Shown here in pieces: positions 50,701-61,834 of a stretch of 64,000 bases of DNA (within the stretch, counting starts at the first letter, position 1; each line of letters begins with the position of its first letter). The position numbers and the translations under genes were made by a program. The stretch lies in assembly GCA_025531455.1 (NCBI GenBank), contig JAMYHL010000037.1, forward strand, positions 1 through 64,000. The letters are read 5' to 3'. Source of the stretch: Apiotrichum sp. Y4204. Its lineage: Eukaryota; Basidiomycota; Tremellomycetes; Trichosporonales; Trichosporonaceae. Under the pieces are notes generated by a model. It made no database searches. It saw only the letters and a program-made list of their open reading frames with translations, and was not told where the DNA came from.

Positions 50701-50942
50701 TGTACCATGAGGCCGAAAGGGGCGTTGGAGGCACAGACCTCAAAGTGGCGTCGGCACCACCCATGTTCAAGACATCGCGATGACGAAAGTCTGGCACTTC
50801 TTGCCTCTGGGGGATCGGTGCCCCAACCTGCTCCCTGCGGCGTTTTCACGCTAATGTAGATGTTATTCAGCCTAGTACTAGCTCGCTGTCGGGCCATCCA
50901 CCCGGGCTTGTTTCAACACAGTCAGTGGTCGGGGCGCCTTCG
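47770..50942 (-). promoter_or_regulatory. 3-kb upstream region / CT-rich leader of the C2H2 gene
   Basis: No supported gene. From 49130 to 50270 the minus strand is strongly C/T-rich and gives three overlapping long open frames of Pro/Ser/Leu/His composition in different phases, the mark of base bias rather than coding. It includes TG dinucleotide runs (49170-49190, 49331-49350) and an A-tract at 50447-50485. Confidence 0.45.
50447..50485 (+). repeat. poly-A tract (A11-G-A27)
   Basis: Thirty-eight A in 39 positions with one G. Upstream of the C2H2 leader on its coding strand it reads as poly-T, typical of nucleosome-excluding tracts; it could also mark a retroposed sequence end, but no adjacent coding copy is seen. 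Confidence 0.85.
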
Positions 50943-51235
50943 ATGGCCACCCATATTCAACATTGGATCACTGACCAGGTACAACAGTAGTAGCGTGTTT
51001 TCTTGTTGCCACTCAGTCGGTGGGGTCGGCGGTCCCGTTTGCACCGTCCTCGACCTTTGTCCTCTGGATTCTGGGCCTGACCCTCAGGTGCCCAGCTCTG
51101 TTCCTCGCTCGCCTACTTCCTCCTGCGTCCGCCTGGACGATTCGTCTCTCTGTCATAGCTGTCGGTGTCGGTCTTCTGGCCTCTGGCCAAGGGTCTCGTT
51201 CGAGTCTCGAGCCCTCAGGTCCCTCTGGCGTCTAG
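50943..51235 (+). CDS. small hydrophobic candidate gene (unrecognised)
   Basis: Two exons (50943-50978 and 51017-51235) joined by a canonical 38-nt GT-AG intron, in phase, would encode 84 residues. It starts MATHIQHWITDQ, then SVGSAVPFAPSSTFVLWILG, with a second hydrophobic stretch WTIRLSVIAVGVGLLASG. The splice sites and continuous frame support it; there is no family match and codon bias is only moderate. It could be a chance frame in a gene-poor area. Confidence 0.3.
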
Positions 51236-54200
51236 CTTTCGGCATGGCACCCTCTTAGCTTTCAGGCACACGCTACAAGGGAAGTCAGATGGCGGTAGAC
51301 ACAGCACCTCAGGGTTTATGTTCTCAGGGTGCGCTGTGTCGTTCTCACCAAGCGGGGATCATCAGGCCCAGTCAGAGCAGAGGGGAGTAGAAGAGTCCAG
51401 CCATGGCCAGTCGTCTGCGCCTGCGCTAGTTTGGGCACGGACCTCCTCTGAAGAGGCTACTGAGCTCCTGTACAGGGCAACGATCCAGGTACGGTGCCGC
51501 CGGCGGCAGTCCCAAAGACAACTGTGCAACTGTGCAACAGAGCAACTGATCCTGATCCGCAGCGATTCGATCTTGATCACCACCACCACCTGCAGTGCAA
51601 CAAAGTATCTAGATAATGAAAAGCCAAACGAGGAGACCGAATAATAACGCAAGTTAGAATTGTATTATCCCCAACATCTTCGCATACCCGCACACACAAT
51701 AGCAGCTGTTACAGTGCCTTTTGTATTATCTTCTCTGAAGGCACCTTATCTCCGCCTTCTTAATCTCCTCACAATCCACCTCTGTGCCTGACATGAACGA
51801 TGAGAATCCCCGGTGATTTCCCGCAGACTACTCGACGTGCAGGGCGACAGTCACTGCTGTGTGTGTGTGAACGTGTGCATGTGTGATGATGTGAAGCATG
51901 TGCATGTGAACATGCCGAGGCCTCACGCACACCGCTGCTCACAGTGGCGGTGTTGCAGGCGGGTCGGGGAGCACATATTGTTATCGATACGTAAATCATC
52001 TTGGCCACCTTCACTCTTGCATTACGCGATCAGGTCCCACTTGCTGTGCACTGTGCCATCATCTCACAAAACTGGGTTGTCTTGTACAGCTGGCACCCTC
52101 ACATGCATACGGGAACAAGCACACAAAGAGTACACATACCGGAGATCAGCCACCGCTCGTGACTGGCATGGCAGGTTCTCATGATGGCGGCTGTCGTGCC
52201 CAACTATAATATCGCGCTAGCCAGCCCTTTCTCGATCTCCTGACTTGTCCACGAAGCAAGTTTTCCGGTTTCGATTTCAAAATGTTTCAAGTGGAGACTC
52301 GCAGGTGGGGATACCAGTTCCCCCGTTCTGGACCAAGAAGAAGGGCTTGTGCGGCTCAAGTTTCAACGACAGTGTCCCTTGGAAACAGTGTACTTCGCAG
52401 CTCTTTGGCGCTCATTGCTCGAGCGATGATGGCTGCAGAGGCATGAGGGTCTGTAATGGCAGCCCGTTTATCCTCGTCCAAAAGCAACAGGACCACCTGC
52501 GTCGTTCAAGTTCTGGGCTCGCCAATCCAGGCATCTGTCAGTAGTCTGGAGCTTGCGATTGACACTTGAGGACATTGACACGTTCGGGATACCGGAGGCA
52601 ACCTGAAACCCCACAACGAAGCAACCCCCCTGAATGTCTTGTGCCTTGGAACTCAAATCCCTCCCTTCAATCATTTGACTCTCGGCCTCACTCTTTGGCT
52701 CGTCCTCGCTAACTCCGAGCAGAGCGAGGTGAACCAACCTTGTCCGCCCGACACCGGCGGGACTGAGCCTGTGCGACGCTGTCCCCTCATCTGGCCGCCC
52801 CGCAGTCCACAATTTGGGTCGCTTGGACCACTGTCGTTATGCGGTGGTGACGGTTTTGACGGTTTTGCGACAGCAGGAGAAATGCCCGTCAACGGCTCTT
52901 CGTTCCCGTGGTCGGGTCCGTAACACTCCGCGCCCTCAGTTCCAACATGCATATACCCTGTTGTGCTACTCTTGGATGTTGCTCCCAGAAATGGCCGAAA
53001 CTGAGGGCACCAGATTCGATTTTGCGTTGTTTTCGCTTGAGCCGCGCCTGCGTTCGGTCAAAGCGGCAGATCCGAAGCCGCAAGGAGTGGTTGTGCTTCG
53101 CGACTGCTTCAGTAGTGCAGAATGGTCGGGCTCTAACAATATACACCGAGTGACTCCCGATGTCTCAACTAGCGTGATCCGTAGGGGACTTGCTTTGCGA
53201 CTTCCTGGATTTCCCTAGAGGAACCCGGTGGGCCTGGCCGAACCGTGTAACTCTTCCCAGCTCTTGGTACAGTTTCACTCTTGCTGTTATCTCCCTCTGG
53301 AATATTCGCATCTGTACGCCTCATTTGATCAGTGGCAGAGTAACGGTCGCGAGGAGGTTGTACTACACGCGCCATGGCCACAGGTGTAAAGATTGCGTAC
53401 CAGGAGGCACAACGTCAGTTTAGTTCGTAGACCAGCCAAGTGACCAAAGCTCTGTGCAGCTTGTCTCGCCAGATCTGAGGCGGCCAATGTCACAATCGCT
53501 CAGCTCACTCGGCATTGATGGCAAAATACGCTAAACGCAGCTGATCTGATGAAGAGGACATGCGTAGGAAAGAAAAGTGATGTAGCTAGTGTCTGCTATT
53601 TGCTTCAACAACGACCAGCCGCAACGCACAGGAGGGATGATGCCGTTATTCAATGCCTCAGCGGAAGCACACAAGGTCGAGTTCCTCCTCACATATGTAC
53701 GGTGCTCTTCCAGTGCTGCTCACAAGCTCACAAGACCGTCAGGGGAAAGGCTCTCATGTCCCACTCCCGCACGTCGCTGAGCACTTGGGACGACTCGTAC
53801 TTTCGCGGCACTCCTTTGCATCTACAGGAGGCACGACGCAATGACGGATGAATGACGACACTCCGACCACAAAAGCCTTTTGTTTGACTGTGGCTGCCGT
53901 GGTCTGGAACGCGAAATTGCGTCGTAGGTCATGGCACCACATGGCTGAGTTGCTTTTTGCTGGAAGCCGCTCGGGGAGCATTGGAAGTCTTTCGGAGGAG
54001 GATAATCTCAAACAGAAGTGCGTGTTGTTGTTCCAATCCCCGCGACATTTTCGTGTCGCTCCGGGCCTTCAAGTGTGTAAGGTGATGACCCCTAGAGCTT
54101 GGAATATGTACCTAAATGACAGGTGACATCTGATATCTGGCAGCTGACAGGAATAGGAACAGGAACTGCGACACTGTGACGGCCCCGCACGCAGTTGTGA

Positions 54201-57200
54201 GCACTGGCGGCTGTCAGCGCATGCCAGCACGCTCAGAGCCGGAACACGGTCGCGATGTTGTTTGATCGTCATGTCACGCCGATGACCTCGGTCGACTCCG
54301 CACCCTGTGGATCTTGAGGTCTCGGTTCTTCTCGGTGGATCCGAAGTATCGAGGCACTCAAGGCACCGCGGTGATATGCGGACACACCTGCTCCAAACCA
54401 TGCCAGGTAGTATGTAGCAACCCGATTGACCCGAGACCCTGCCCGGCTTGCCAGTAGTTGAACCATACGTCCCGCCGACCCTTGCCCCCGCCCACTAGTG
54501 ATTATGCGAGCTGCCGTGTTGCCTCACCGTGTTGCTCTTGCTAGCAGTTCGGGCGACCCACAATTCACGAGACCCTAGATAGGCCCAGAGCGAATCACTC
54601 CGCTGCCGGCGGCATCTACCGCTGGACCATAATTGCCCGGTCAAGCAGTTGAATAGCCGAAAACGGTGAAAACGGCGACCATAAGGGGGGATTTGACCTC
54701 CAAAGATTGGTGGCCGGTGGGCCCCAGACTCCCTGGCGTCATTCGCCCAACCTCAACAATGTCACGCTTGCCGTATCAGAAAGCAGCACGTGAGCAACAG
54801 GAAAGCTTTAGGACTCGGAGCCTCGGAGGCCCCCAATCCGACGCGGTCGAGGACAAGATAAAACTTGGATGTGTCGCCATGATTGGATAAGGCGGTCGTG
54901 GCGTTGGGCTCCAACAGCTTTGGCTCGACGCGGTTGGTCGCCAGTCCCGCAAGACGCAGTCACGACTCCATGGTGAGACGGCGTCGTAAACATCTAGATA
55001 CACGGAGTGCGTCGGACAGCCACGTACCCTCGCTCGTCCCGCACTGGTCCCGAGGTGGTTCGGCGATCATCCAACCATCGCCACGAGCATCAGTGGCGTT
55101 CGTGGTCATGGCGTGTTGATTACAAAACTCGACTCGCCAAGGAGGGCATCGGAACAGCAAGAACTCAAGGCAAAACCACAATAATGCCTCTGCGCATTAC
55201 ACACGCTGGCATTTATCCGTTGATGCTTCAAGGCCCGCCCACTTGCGACGCTTCGACGTTCCGCCCAGCAAGAGATTGTTCAAATCAACGGTTGGCGCAG
55301 TCTGTGGCCCCTGGGGGTCGGTTTGGCTGCCGTGATATCTCAGGGACTTGCACTCTCCAACCACAGGGGTGGCAACTAGCTCAGCTTTCGGTTTATTGTG
55401 TGTTCTATTGTTCTTCAGGGACGCGCACTGCGGGCCTGCGGCCGGGGTCATGCGGGTATCAAAATAGGGGTGTGGGGGTGCGGAGTGCCGAGTGTGCAAG
55501 TGAGTGACGCCAGCTTCATGTTGGCCTCGGTATCATGGCCCCTGGGACCACTCTCACGGTCGTGCCGTAGATCGCCGCGTTCAGACCATTTTACACAATG
55601 GCGGTTCATGCTGGCTGTCGTCCAACGCGTCAGGTATGTGGGAACCTCCCCGCGGCCCTTTCTTTGTGGGGACGGAGACAGGGGCTGCGGACTATCATCA
55701 CGCTGCTCATCGTTGGATCCTTGGATAGGACGCGGCATTTGATGGACTTACATACGCAGATGAACGTAGAAGGGTTGTAGACACCAATTTGCCGATCCGC
55801 CAAGCGCCCTGCGTCAGTGGCGCGATTGGCACACTTCATCGGGTCGTGCCTTCCGTCGGAAGTGAGCTTTCGGCCTGCAGCCTCGACTTGAGAGGATGAC
55901 ACACACTTGGTGCACATCTGTGTGGAGATGCGCGACATGCACGCGATACGTGGTCTCACGAGCTGCGCGAGTTCTGGGCCTCTGGACTAGTGAAACTAGC
56001 GCTGATCTGGCACTAACGCTTAATCCGACAATCTCTCCCGATCTGTGTAGCGGCGCCTAGTGGCGCTTGTGTTCCCGTTCCAGGCATAAGCGACTCCCGA
56101 TGATCTGCAGTGGCGTTCCCCTCCTGATCAGCAGTGCCTGTCAACGTGATACGTCGTGCCTCGCCGGATGTCCACGCCAGACTGTGGCATCTGCTTCCCG
56201 TACTGCAGCTATGTGAACCATGTGGAGCGCTGCCATGCATGCATACAGTGAGCAAGCTCGGTTTGTCGACAACAATCAACAGTCGCTCACCACTACCTGC
56301 ACAGTATGGGGCACATCCCCGTGTACCACCACAACTACTGCATGACGACCACAACCATCCGCATTGGGCAGGAACGGGACGGAACTCAATCCACCTCGCA
56401 ACGCCCGGTCTGTGTAGATGCTTGATTGGGAGGACTGCTCCCAAGGGAAGATCGCGTCAACGTTTGATGCCGACACCGCACACCCAAGGTAGCAATTCGC
56501 GTCACCCCTCGCGCTTGCAAACCGAGATATGAAAGCCAGTGTTTACGTGGTTTGACGATATCTACGTGTCGTTCGCCAGTGCGCAGCATGTCGACGCGTT
56601 CGTGCGGCGCGCATCTCAACCTTGTATAGATCTCTGAATCTAGGAAGGTTACTGACGCCGTCACGCTGTAGTCGCGTTTCCGGCCCCTCCCACCGCCCTG
56701 TTAGATCGTCGGCCACGAACTGCCCTGTGACTGCACGATACACGTCCCCTTGCGATTCCGGGCGGCCCGCCGCAGCCGCCGGGAGCAAGCCGGTATCGCT
56801 TCCCCTGTCGGATGTCTTGCGAGACTGCAAGAGTGTGTTCCAAGTGCGCATGTGCGCTTCCGAAAAGCCCTTTGGGATCCGAGATGGTATTTCTCGTGTC
56901 GTGTTTGCCGGATCGCCGGCCCGTGCTAGTGCGTGGCGTCCTCCAATTCGACTCTGTTGGTTGACGGTCCGGAGCAACGCTGCGGAGCAGTCGCTTGTCT
57001 CTGCCAAACAGTGCTCTTCTCCAATGTTGCACAGGTACCTGACTGCTACGTCCTCACCAGATCACCAGAATCTCTCCGCGCTCGACGTTGTTTGCCACTG
57101 GCTAGATCGGTTCTCGCAATCGCCGAGAATGAAGCTCGCCTCCCAGTCACCGAGATCTCACCACAGAGTTCCCGATTGCGGCGCGTCGCGACTCGAGTCA

Positions 57201-58928
57201 TACAAGGAAAGGCAACGTACAATGTACACTGCCTTCCATAGATACGCGTTCATTTGGCGATCCGCGAAACCTTGATGGCCAACAGGCTGCGCGCGACAGC
57301 CGGTGAGAAGGCGATGGGTCCAGACTGCGGGATTCATGGCCTGGCCCGTCTACGCCAAGTGCATTTGCGGTCGTGGAACGCGCCGGCGACGAGTGAAGCC
57401 AAAGGACGATCACTTGACCCCCCGACTGGAGCTGGTGGCCAGATCTACGGCATGACGTTGTCCCAGTATCCGTCTCGGTGCAGCCTAGTGTTGTTGGGTG
57501 TTTCGTCGTCGAGCACTAACGGTGCCTAAGTCTGTTTGCCAGCATGGTCGTAAACCATCAGGTGGCCGGCTTCTGGCTTGGGGCCACGGCGCTCCGGTGA
57601 CCCGCGTCGGTGCCTGCGGTGTTCCTGTCTCGTTCCTGGAGACCACCACGACCGCGCGCAGTGGAGTATCGAGCACCACCCTCGCACGGGATCCGACCCG
57701 AGTAGTGCATAGACGCTCAAGCTTGTGGAGCCTGCGGAGCATGAGGGCACGTGGTGGAAGTCGTCGTTATCGTTGGCGCGTATGCTTGGATGTGGAGCAA
57801 TCGCAAAGTGTGGAGTAGTTTGAAAGATACCGAATACGGTGTGCATCATCACAACACATGCAACACAGATGTGGGAGCACGTGGAATTGTGCGGGCCGAA
57901 GCCAGGAATCGCAAGATAGATGCCAGAAGCAAGAGCACGCTATGTGGTCGAGCTGGTGGCTTGTGCGCAGCTGGCGTGATGGGCACGACGCGGCTAGCCA
58001 TATCTTGGATGCTCTCAGCGGTCAGCGGGCCGCAGATGACGAATAATTCACTTTGACGGCGCAGCAGGGGTGAACGTCGAGGTGGGGTGGTCCCTGCCAT
58101 TGCCTATCCCTCACTAACCAAGCCTGAGTAACGGAGCCAATGCACAGAGAGAGTCCTGTGGCGGACAAAGCATTGTTGACAAGTCCTGATGGCCCACGAT
58201 ACCAAAACAGTCAGTGATGGCAAGGACTGCGCGCGACACACCTCGTAATCAATTAGGTCGTGGCCACGGCCTCGTCCTCACCATTGTTTCTGCCAACAGC
58301 CAATCAGTTATCCAGTCATCATTATGCGAAGAGCCCTCCCTCAAGCTCGTCGGGCTGCTCCACCATCTGGTGCTCTTCATCCTGTACTGTACCCCGGGCC
58401 CAGCCACTGTAAATGCTAGTCGTCGGCCAAGTCAACAGTACCGCCGTCACGCGAGCAAGTGCTCTTTCTCCAGTTCTCTGGACATTGCGCGGGCTCTGTG
58501 TTATTCCAACATGTGTGTGTGTTTCTGTGGCCGGTATGGTAAGATCCCATTCCGCTGTCAGTACAGTGAGTATGTATTGGGTTCCCTCCCTTGAAGTTGT
58601 CTGTCGTGAGTTTGATTGACTTGCATGAGGCATAATAGCCTGCGCAACCAGTACGCCTCACCAATCTCATAGTACAACCAACGATACATCGATGTCAAGT
58701 CTATTGTTGTGAGATGCAGAACGTAACCGAAGGGAACAATGGCGATCACTTCCGGGCGCTGACGACTGTCCATAGATGTGTAGGAGACGAGTAATGAGTC
58801 TTCCGCATCGAGGTACACGTCGCGATAGACGTTCCCGCCCTTCAACCGCGCTCATGGGTGGTCCGATATGTTTGCGGGTAGGAATTCGGATTGAGGCAGT
58901 CGCATTTCTCATGAAATACGCGACACGT
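51236..58928. other. 7.7 kb without a convincing gene
   Basis: By far the longest sparse stretch. Open frames reach 217 codons (56622-57275 +) but are mirrored by similar frames on the other strand and lack motifs. A small Cys-rich frame at ~56166-56252 (CGICFPYCSYVNHVERCHAC) is intriguing but could not be extended in phase. No reverse transcriptase, transposase, terminal repeats or tRNA were recognised. It may be decayed sequence, a regulatory or heterochromatic block, or contain non-coding RNA. Confidence 0.4.
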
Positions 58929-60844
58929 CTAGTCGTCGTCCTCGCGCTGGCGCTTGCGAGCGTCGGTGCTGCTTGTCAACATATGATCTTCTCGTCAATG
59001 AGCAACTTACTCTTGGTCAGCAGCACGTTTACCGCCGCGCTTGGCCGCGCTGAGGAACTGCTCGACACCGAACGGATCGGACGAGCCGTCAAGGGAGAGA
59101 ATCTGCTCTTTCTCGAACTGAACAGGACCGGTGCGGACTTCATTGCTGTCGGCACCTTCGAACCCACGGGTACCAAGCGCAAAGCGGTCCTTGGACAGTT
59201 CCTCCTTGATACCCTCCTCGGTACCACCACCATATGCCTCGTCGTTGCCGCTGTTCCCCATGGGGCGATAAATGGCCGCTGCTGCCGAGGAGCCTGCGAA
59301 AAGCGGCTTGTCGTACGTGTTGTAACTGTCGTCGCCGCCAAACCCAGTTGAAAGCTGCTCGCGGTTGAACAACCGTGAGTCCAGCAATGTCTCCTTGTTG
59401 GCTGTCGGTTTTGCGAGACCCAGAGCAATCTTTTCGGAAATGTCGCGGTTCGCCTCGCGCGCAATGATCTTGGCACGCATCTCTGTGCCCATGTTGGACA
59501 TCCGCATCTCCTTCTCGCGCTCCTGTCGCTTCTCCCGACGAACCTCCTCACGCTCGCGGATGGCGTCCTCATCGTCGGAGACCTCCCCATCGGAGCTGGC
59601 CTCGCTACCGCTGCCGCTGCCGCTGTCGCTGTCGTATCCGCCGAGGGCGACGCCCAGCTGCTTGGGAGCCTCACTTGAACGTGACGGACCACCAGCCCGC
59701 TCCTCCCGCGCCTTCTGTGCCATGAGGCGCAGGTTCTCCTCCTTCTGGGTCTTCTCCTTCTGCGCAAGCATCTGCTGCATTTGCGCACGCGCGCGAACCT
59801 CCTCTCGAGCGTGGCGGTCGGCGACGTAAAGTGCCTCGGAGAACTTGGCAAAGTTGTCGTTGATGTGCACATCCTGGAGTCCGCGACCATCAGCAGCGAG
59901 ACGCTTGTCAAGCGAAATGGTGTATCCCTTGTTGTTCTTCCAGTTGGAGATGCAGGGAGGGATCATCCAGTCCTTCTGTTCCTGGGCCGTAACAGCACGG
60001 GGCGGAGAGTGCATGACGGGCGGCGGCGGTTCAGCGGGACCACGAGGAATCTTCTTGTGCTTGAAGCGAGCGGGCTCGAGGGGGTCCTCTTGGACTTCTG
60101 TCATTCGGATGATCCTCTGCTGGCTTTCGGCGCCTTGGTTGGCAGGGGTGTAGCGAATGTACGTTGCGTCGCTATTCGACTTTGGCACATGTTTGGGCTG
60201 AGCAGCCTTGATCTTGCCGTGGGTAATGCGCTCCAGAGCAAGGCGCGTGCGCTCAGTCGTCTCATTCACGACTTCATCATCGGGCCGCATCATCTCGCGG
60301 TCGGCATCCGTCATATCAGTGCGATTTGCCAGAGGAACAAGGTCTGTTGTCAGTTTCCTCATGCGAATGCAGTGACTCACCTTTGAAGCTCGACTGCACC
60401 TTCGTTCCAGACGCGCGACCATGGTGCGCGACGGCGTCATACCGCACCTTACCCTCGGCGTCCACCTGAAGGGCAAGAGTGTTTCCAGCAGATGCCTGGC
60501 TGTCAGCGAAGTCGCGCAAAGCCAAAGCTTACCTTCTTACGACCCATGTCGAGGGGGTATTGAGCGACATGACACTGGGTGGATTAGCTCCTGTCCTCTA
60601 GCTCTTGCACCAGACATACCTCAGGATACGCTCCACCACCACCAAACTCTGCCTCGGACTTGGGCTTCCATCCCTTGCGCTTGCCGTATGCTGGGATTAC
60701 CACCGACGGCGTAGCTGGGAGAGTTGGTCCCTCGTCGACCTCTTCGACCGTGCGGTGCACCGGGAGCGGAAGAGCACTGGAACTTGATCAGCACAGGCAC
60801 AATACGCATATTCTCCGTTACACATACCGGGCAAGAGCAGCCAT
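58929..60844 (-). CDS. PRP45: SNW-domain splicing factor (Prp45/SKIP)
   Basis: Conserved spliceosome component of the Prp19-related complex, also a transcription coregulator in animals. The start MAALAR at 60844 is followed after a 45-nt intron by SSALPLPVHRTVEEVDEGP, then IPAYGKRKGWKPKSEAEFG and GGGGAYPE, and in later exons AQYPLDMGRKK and LALQVDAEGKVRYDAVAHHG. The SNW domain proper contains KIPRGPAEPPPPVMHSPPR, EQKDWMIPPCISNWKNNKGY (the S-N-W-K-N motif) and TISLDKRLAADGRGL. Downstream is a long charged helical region (HAREEVRARAQMQQMLAQKE) and REANRDISEKIALGLAKP. The chain ends with the last spliced exon DARKRQREDDD (TAG at 58929), joined through an intron beginning after RAADQ at ~59007. 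It is divergent from the Kex2 gene. Confidence 0.95.
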
Positions 60845-61834
60845 GGTTGATGATGATGACGCTGGTGCTGTTGTTGATGCTAATGCGATGAGTTGTGGAT
60901 ACTCGACCGCTGCTGCACATTACACAACATGTGCCCTGTTCGTCGATGCTTTAGGTGGCGAAAACAGGAAGAATCCATGACACACAAAGGGACCATCCAC
61001 TGCCGGTCATTCCGGCAATAAAGGTGTGGCACAACAGCCACATGAGGTCCACGTGTATTTACGTAAGGCAAAACCCTATTTACAAAGTGCGTCCATTCAC
61101 AAGTACTATTACTGTCAATAGTGATCAAGAATAGGTAGCAGACGATTCAACTGAACGATAAGGTGACCACGCAAGCGCTCAGCCAAACGACAATCAATGG
61201 GGGGGTATGAGGGGCCCCAAGAATCCACCCCAGGATCCTCACGTACACTGCCATAGCACAAGAGCTGCAAGAGCACAACGAGGTTAGACCTCCGCCGGTC
61301 AGACACGGCACTGCACCCGCTAACACAGTGCTTCTAGCTCATGGTGCGAGTGAGTTGGTGTTCCGCGTTCCGCCGGACGATGCAAAGGAGCAAGTAAGGT
61401 TGAAGTCTGTTCAACGGAAACAACATGGCCACACAAACGGTCGCACAGCAATCGCGGATCGACGATGAGTATGAGTGAATGAACGGACGACATTTCTTGG
61501 TCACATTATCAATTATCAATGCTAATCAAATCTAATAGGACCTCCCACGGTTTGATCCCGGCTATGAGGGGCTCAAAGGCTTTGTATATTAGATTGATTA
61601 GGTTTTTACGCCACCCCACACAGAGCTGTGCATCCCTGATGCGGGCCGGCCCGCACACCCGCCCTACGCCCTGTCGCCGTGTCCCTTGCTCTGTGATGCT
61701 GATCTCTGTGGCTTTGGCTGTTGCCACAATATTCCGGTCTCAGCTACAACCACGACGACACTTCTGAAATCTAGGTCGTACTCGATTAATCTCTCTCAAC
61801 AACACACACACCCCCATCGCACGACACGGTCACC
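60845..61834. promoter_or_regulatory. divergent promoter region, PRP45 / KEX2
   Basis: About 1 kb between two divergent starts. No supported gene lies inside. A CTCTCTCAACAACACACACACCCCC leader directly precedes the KEX2 ATG. Confidence 0.45.

Noticed and set aside
56543..57275. Long open frames on both strands (154 and 217 codons)
   Set aside because: Mutually overlapping, Arg/Ser-rich, no motif and no codon preference; treated as chance in GC-rich DNA.
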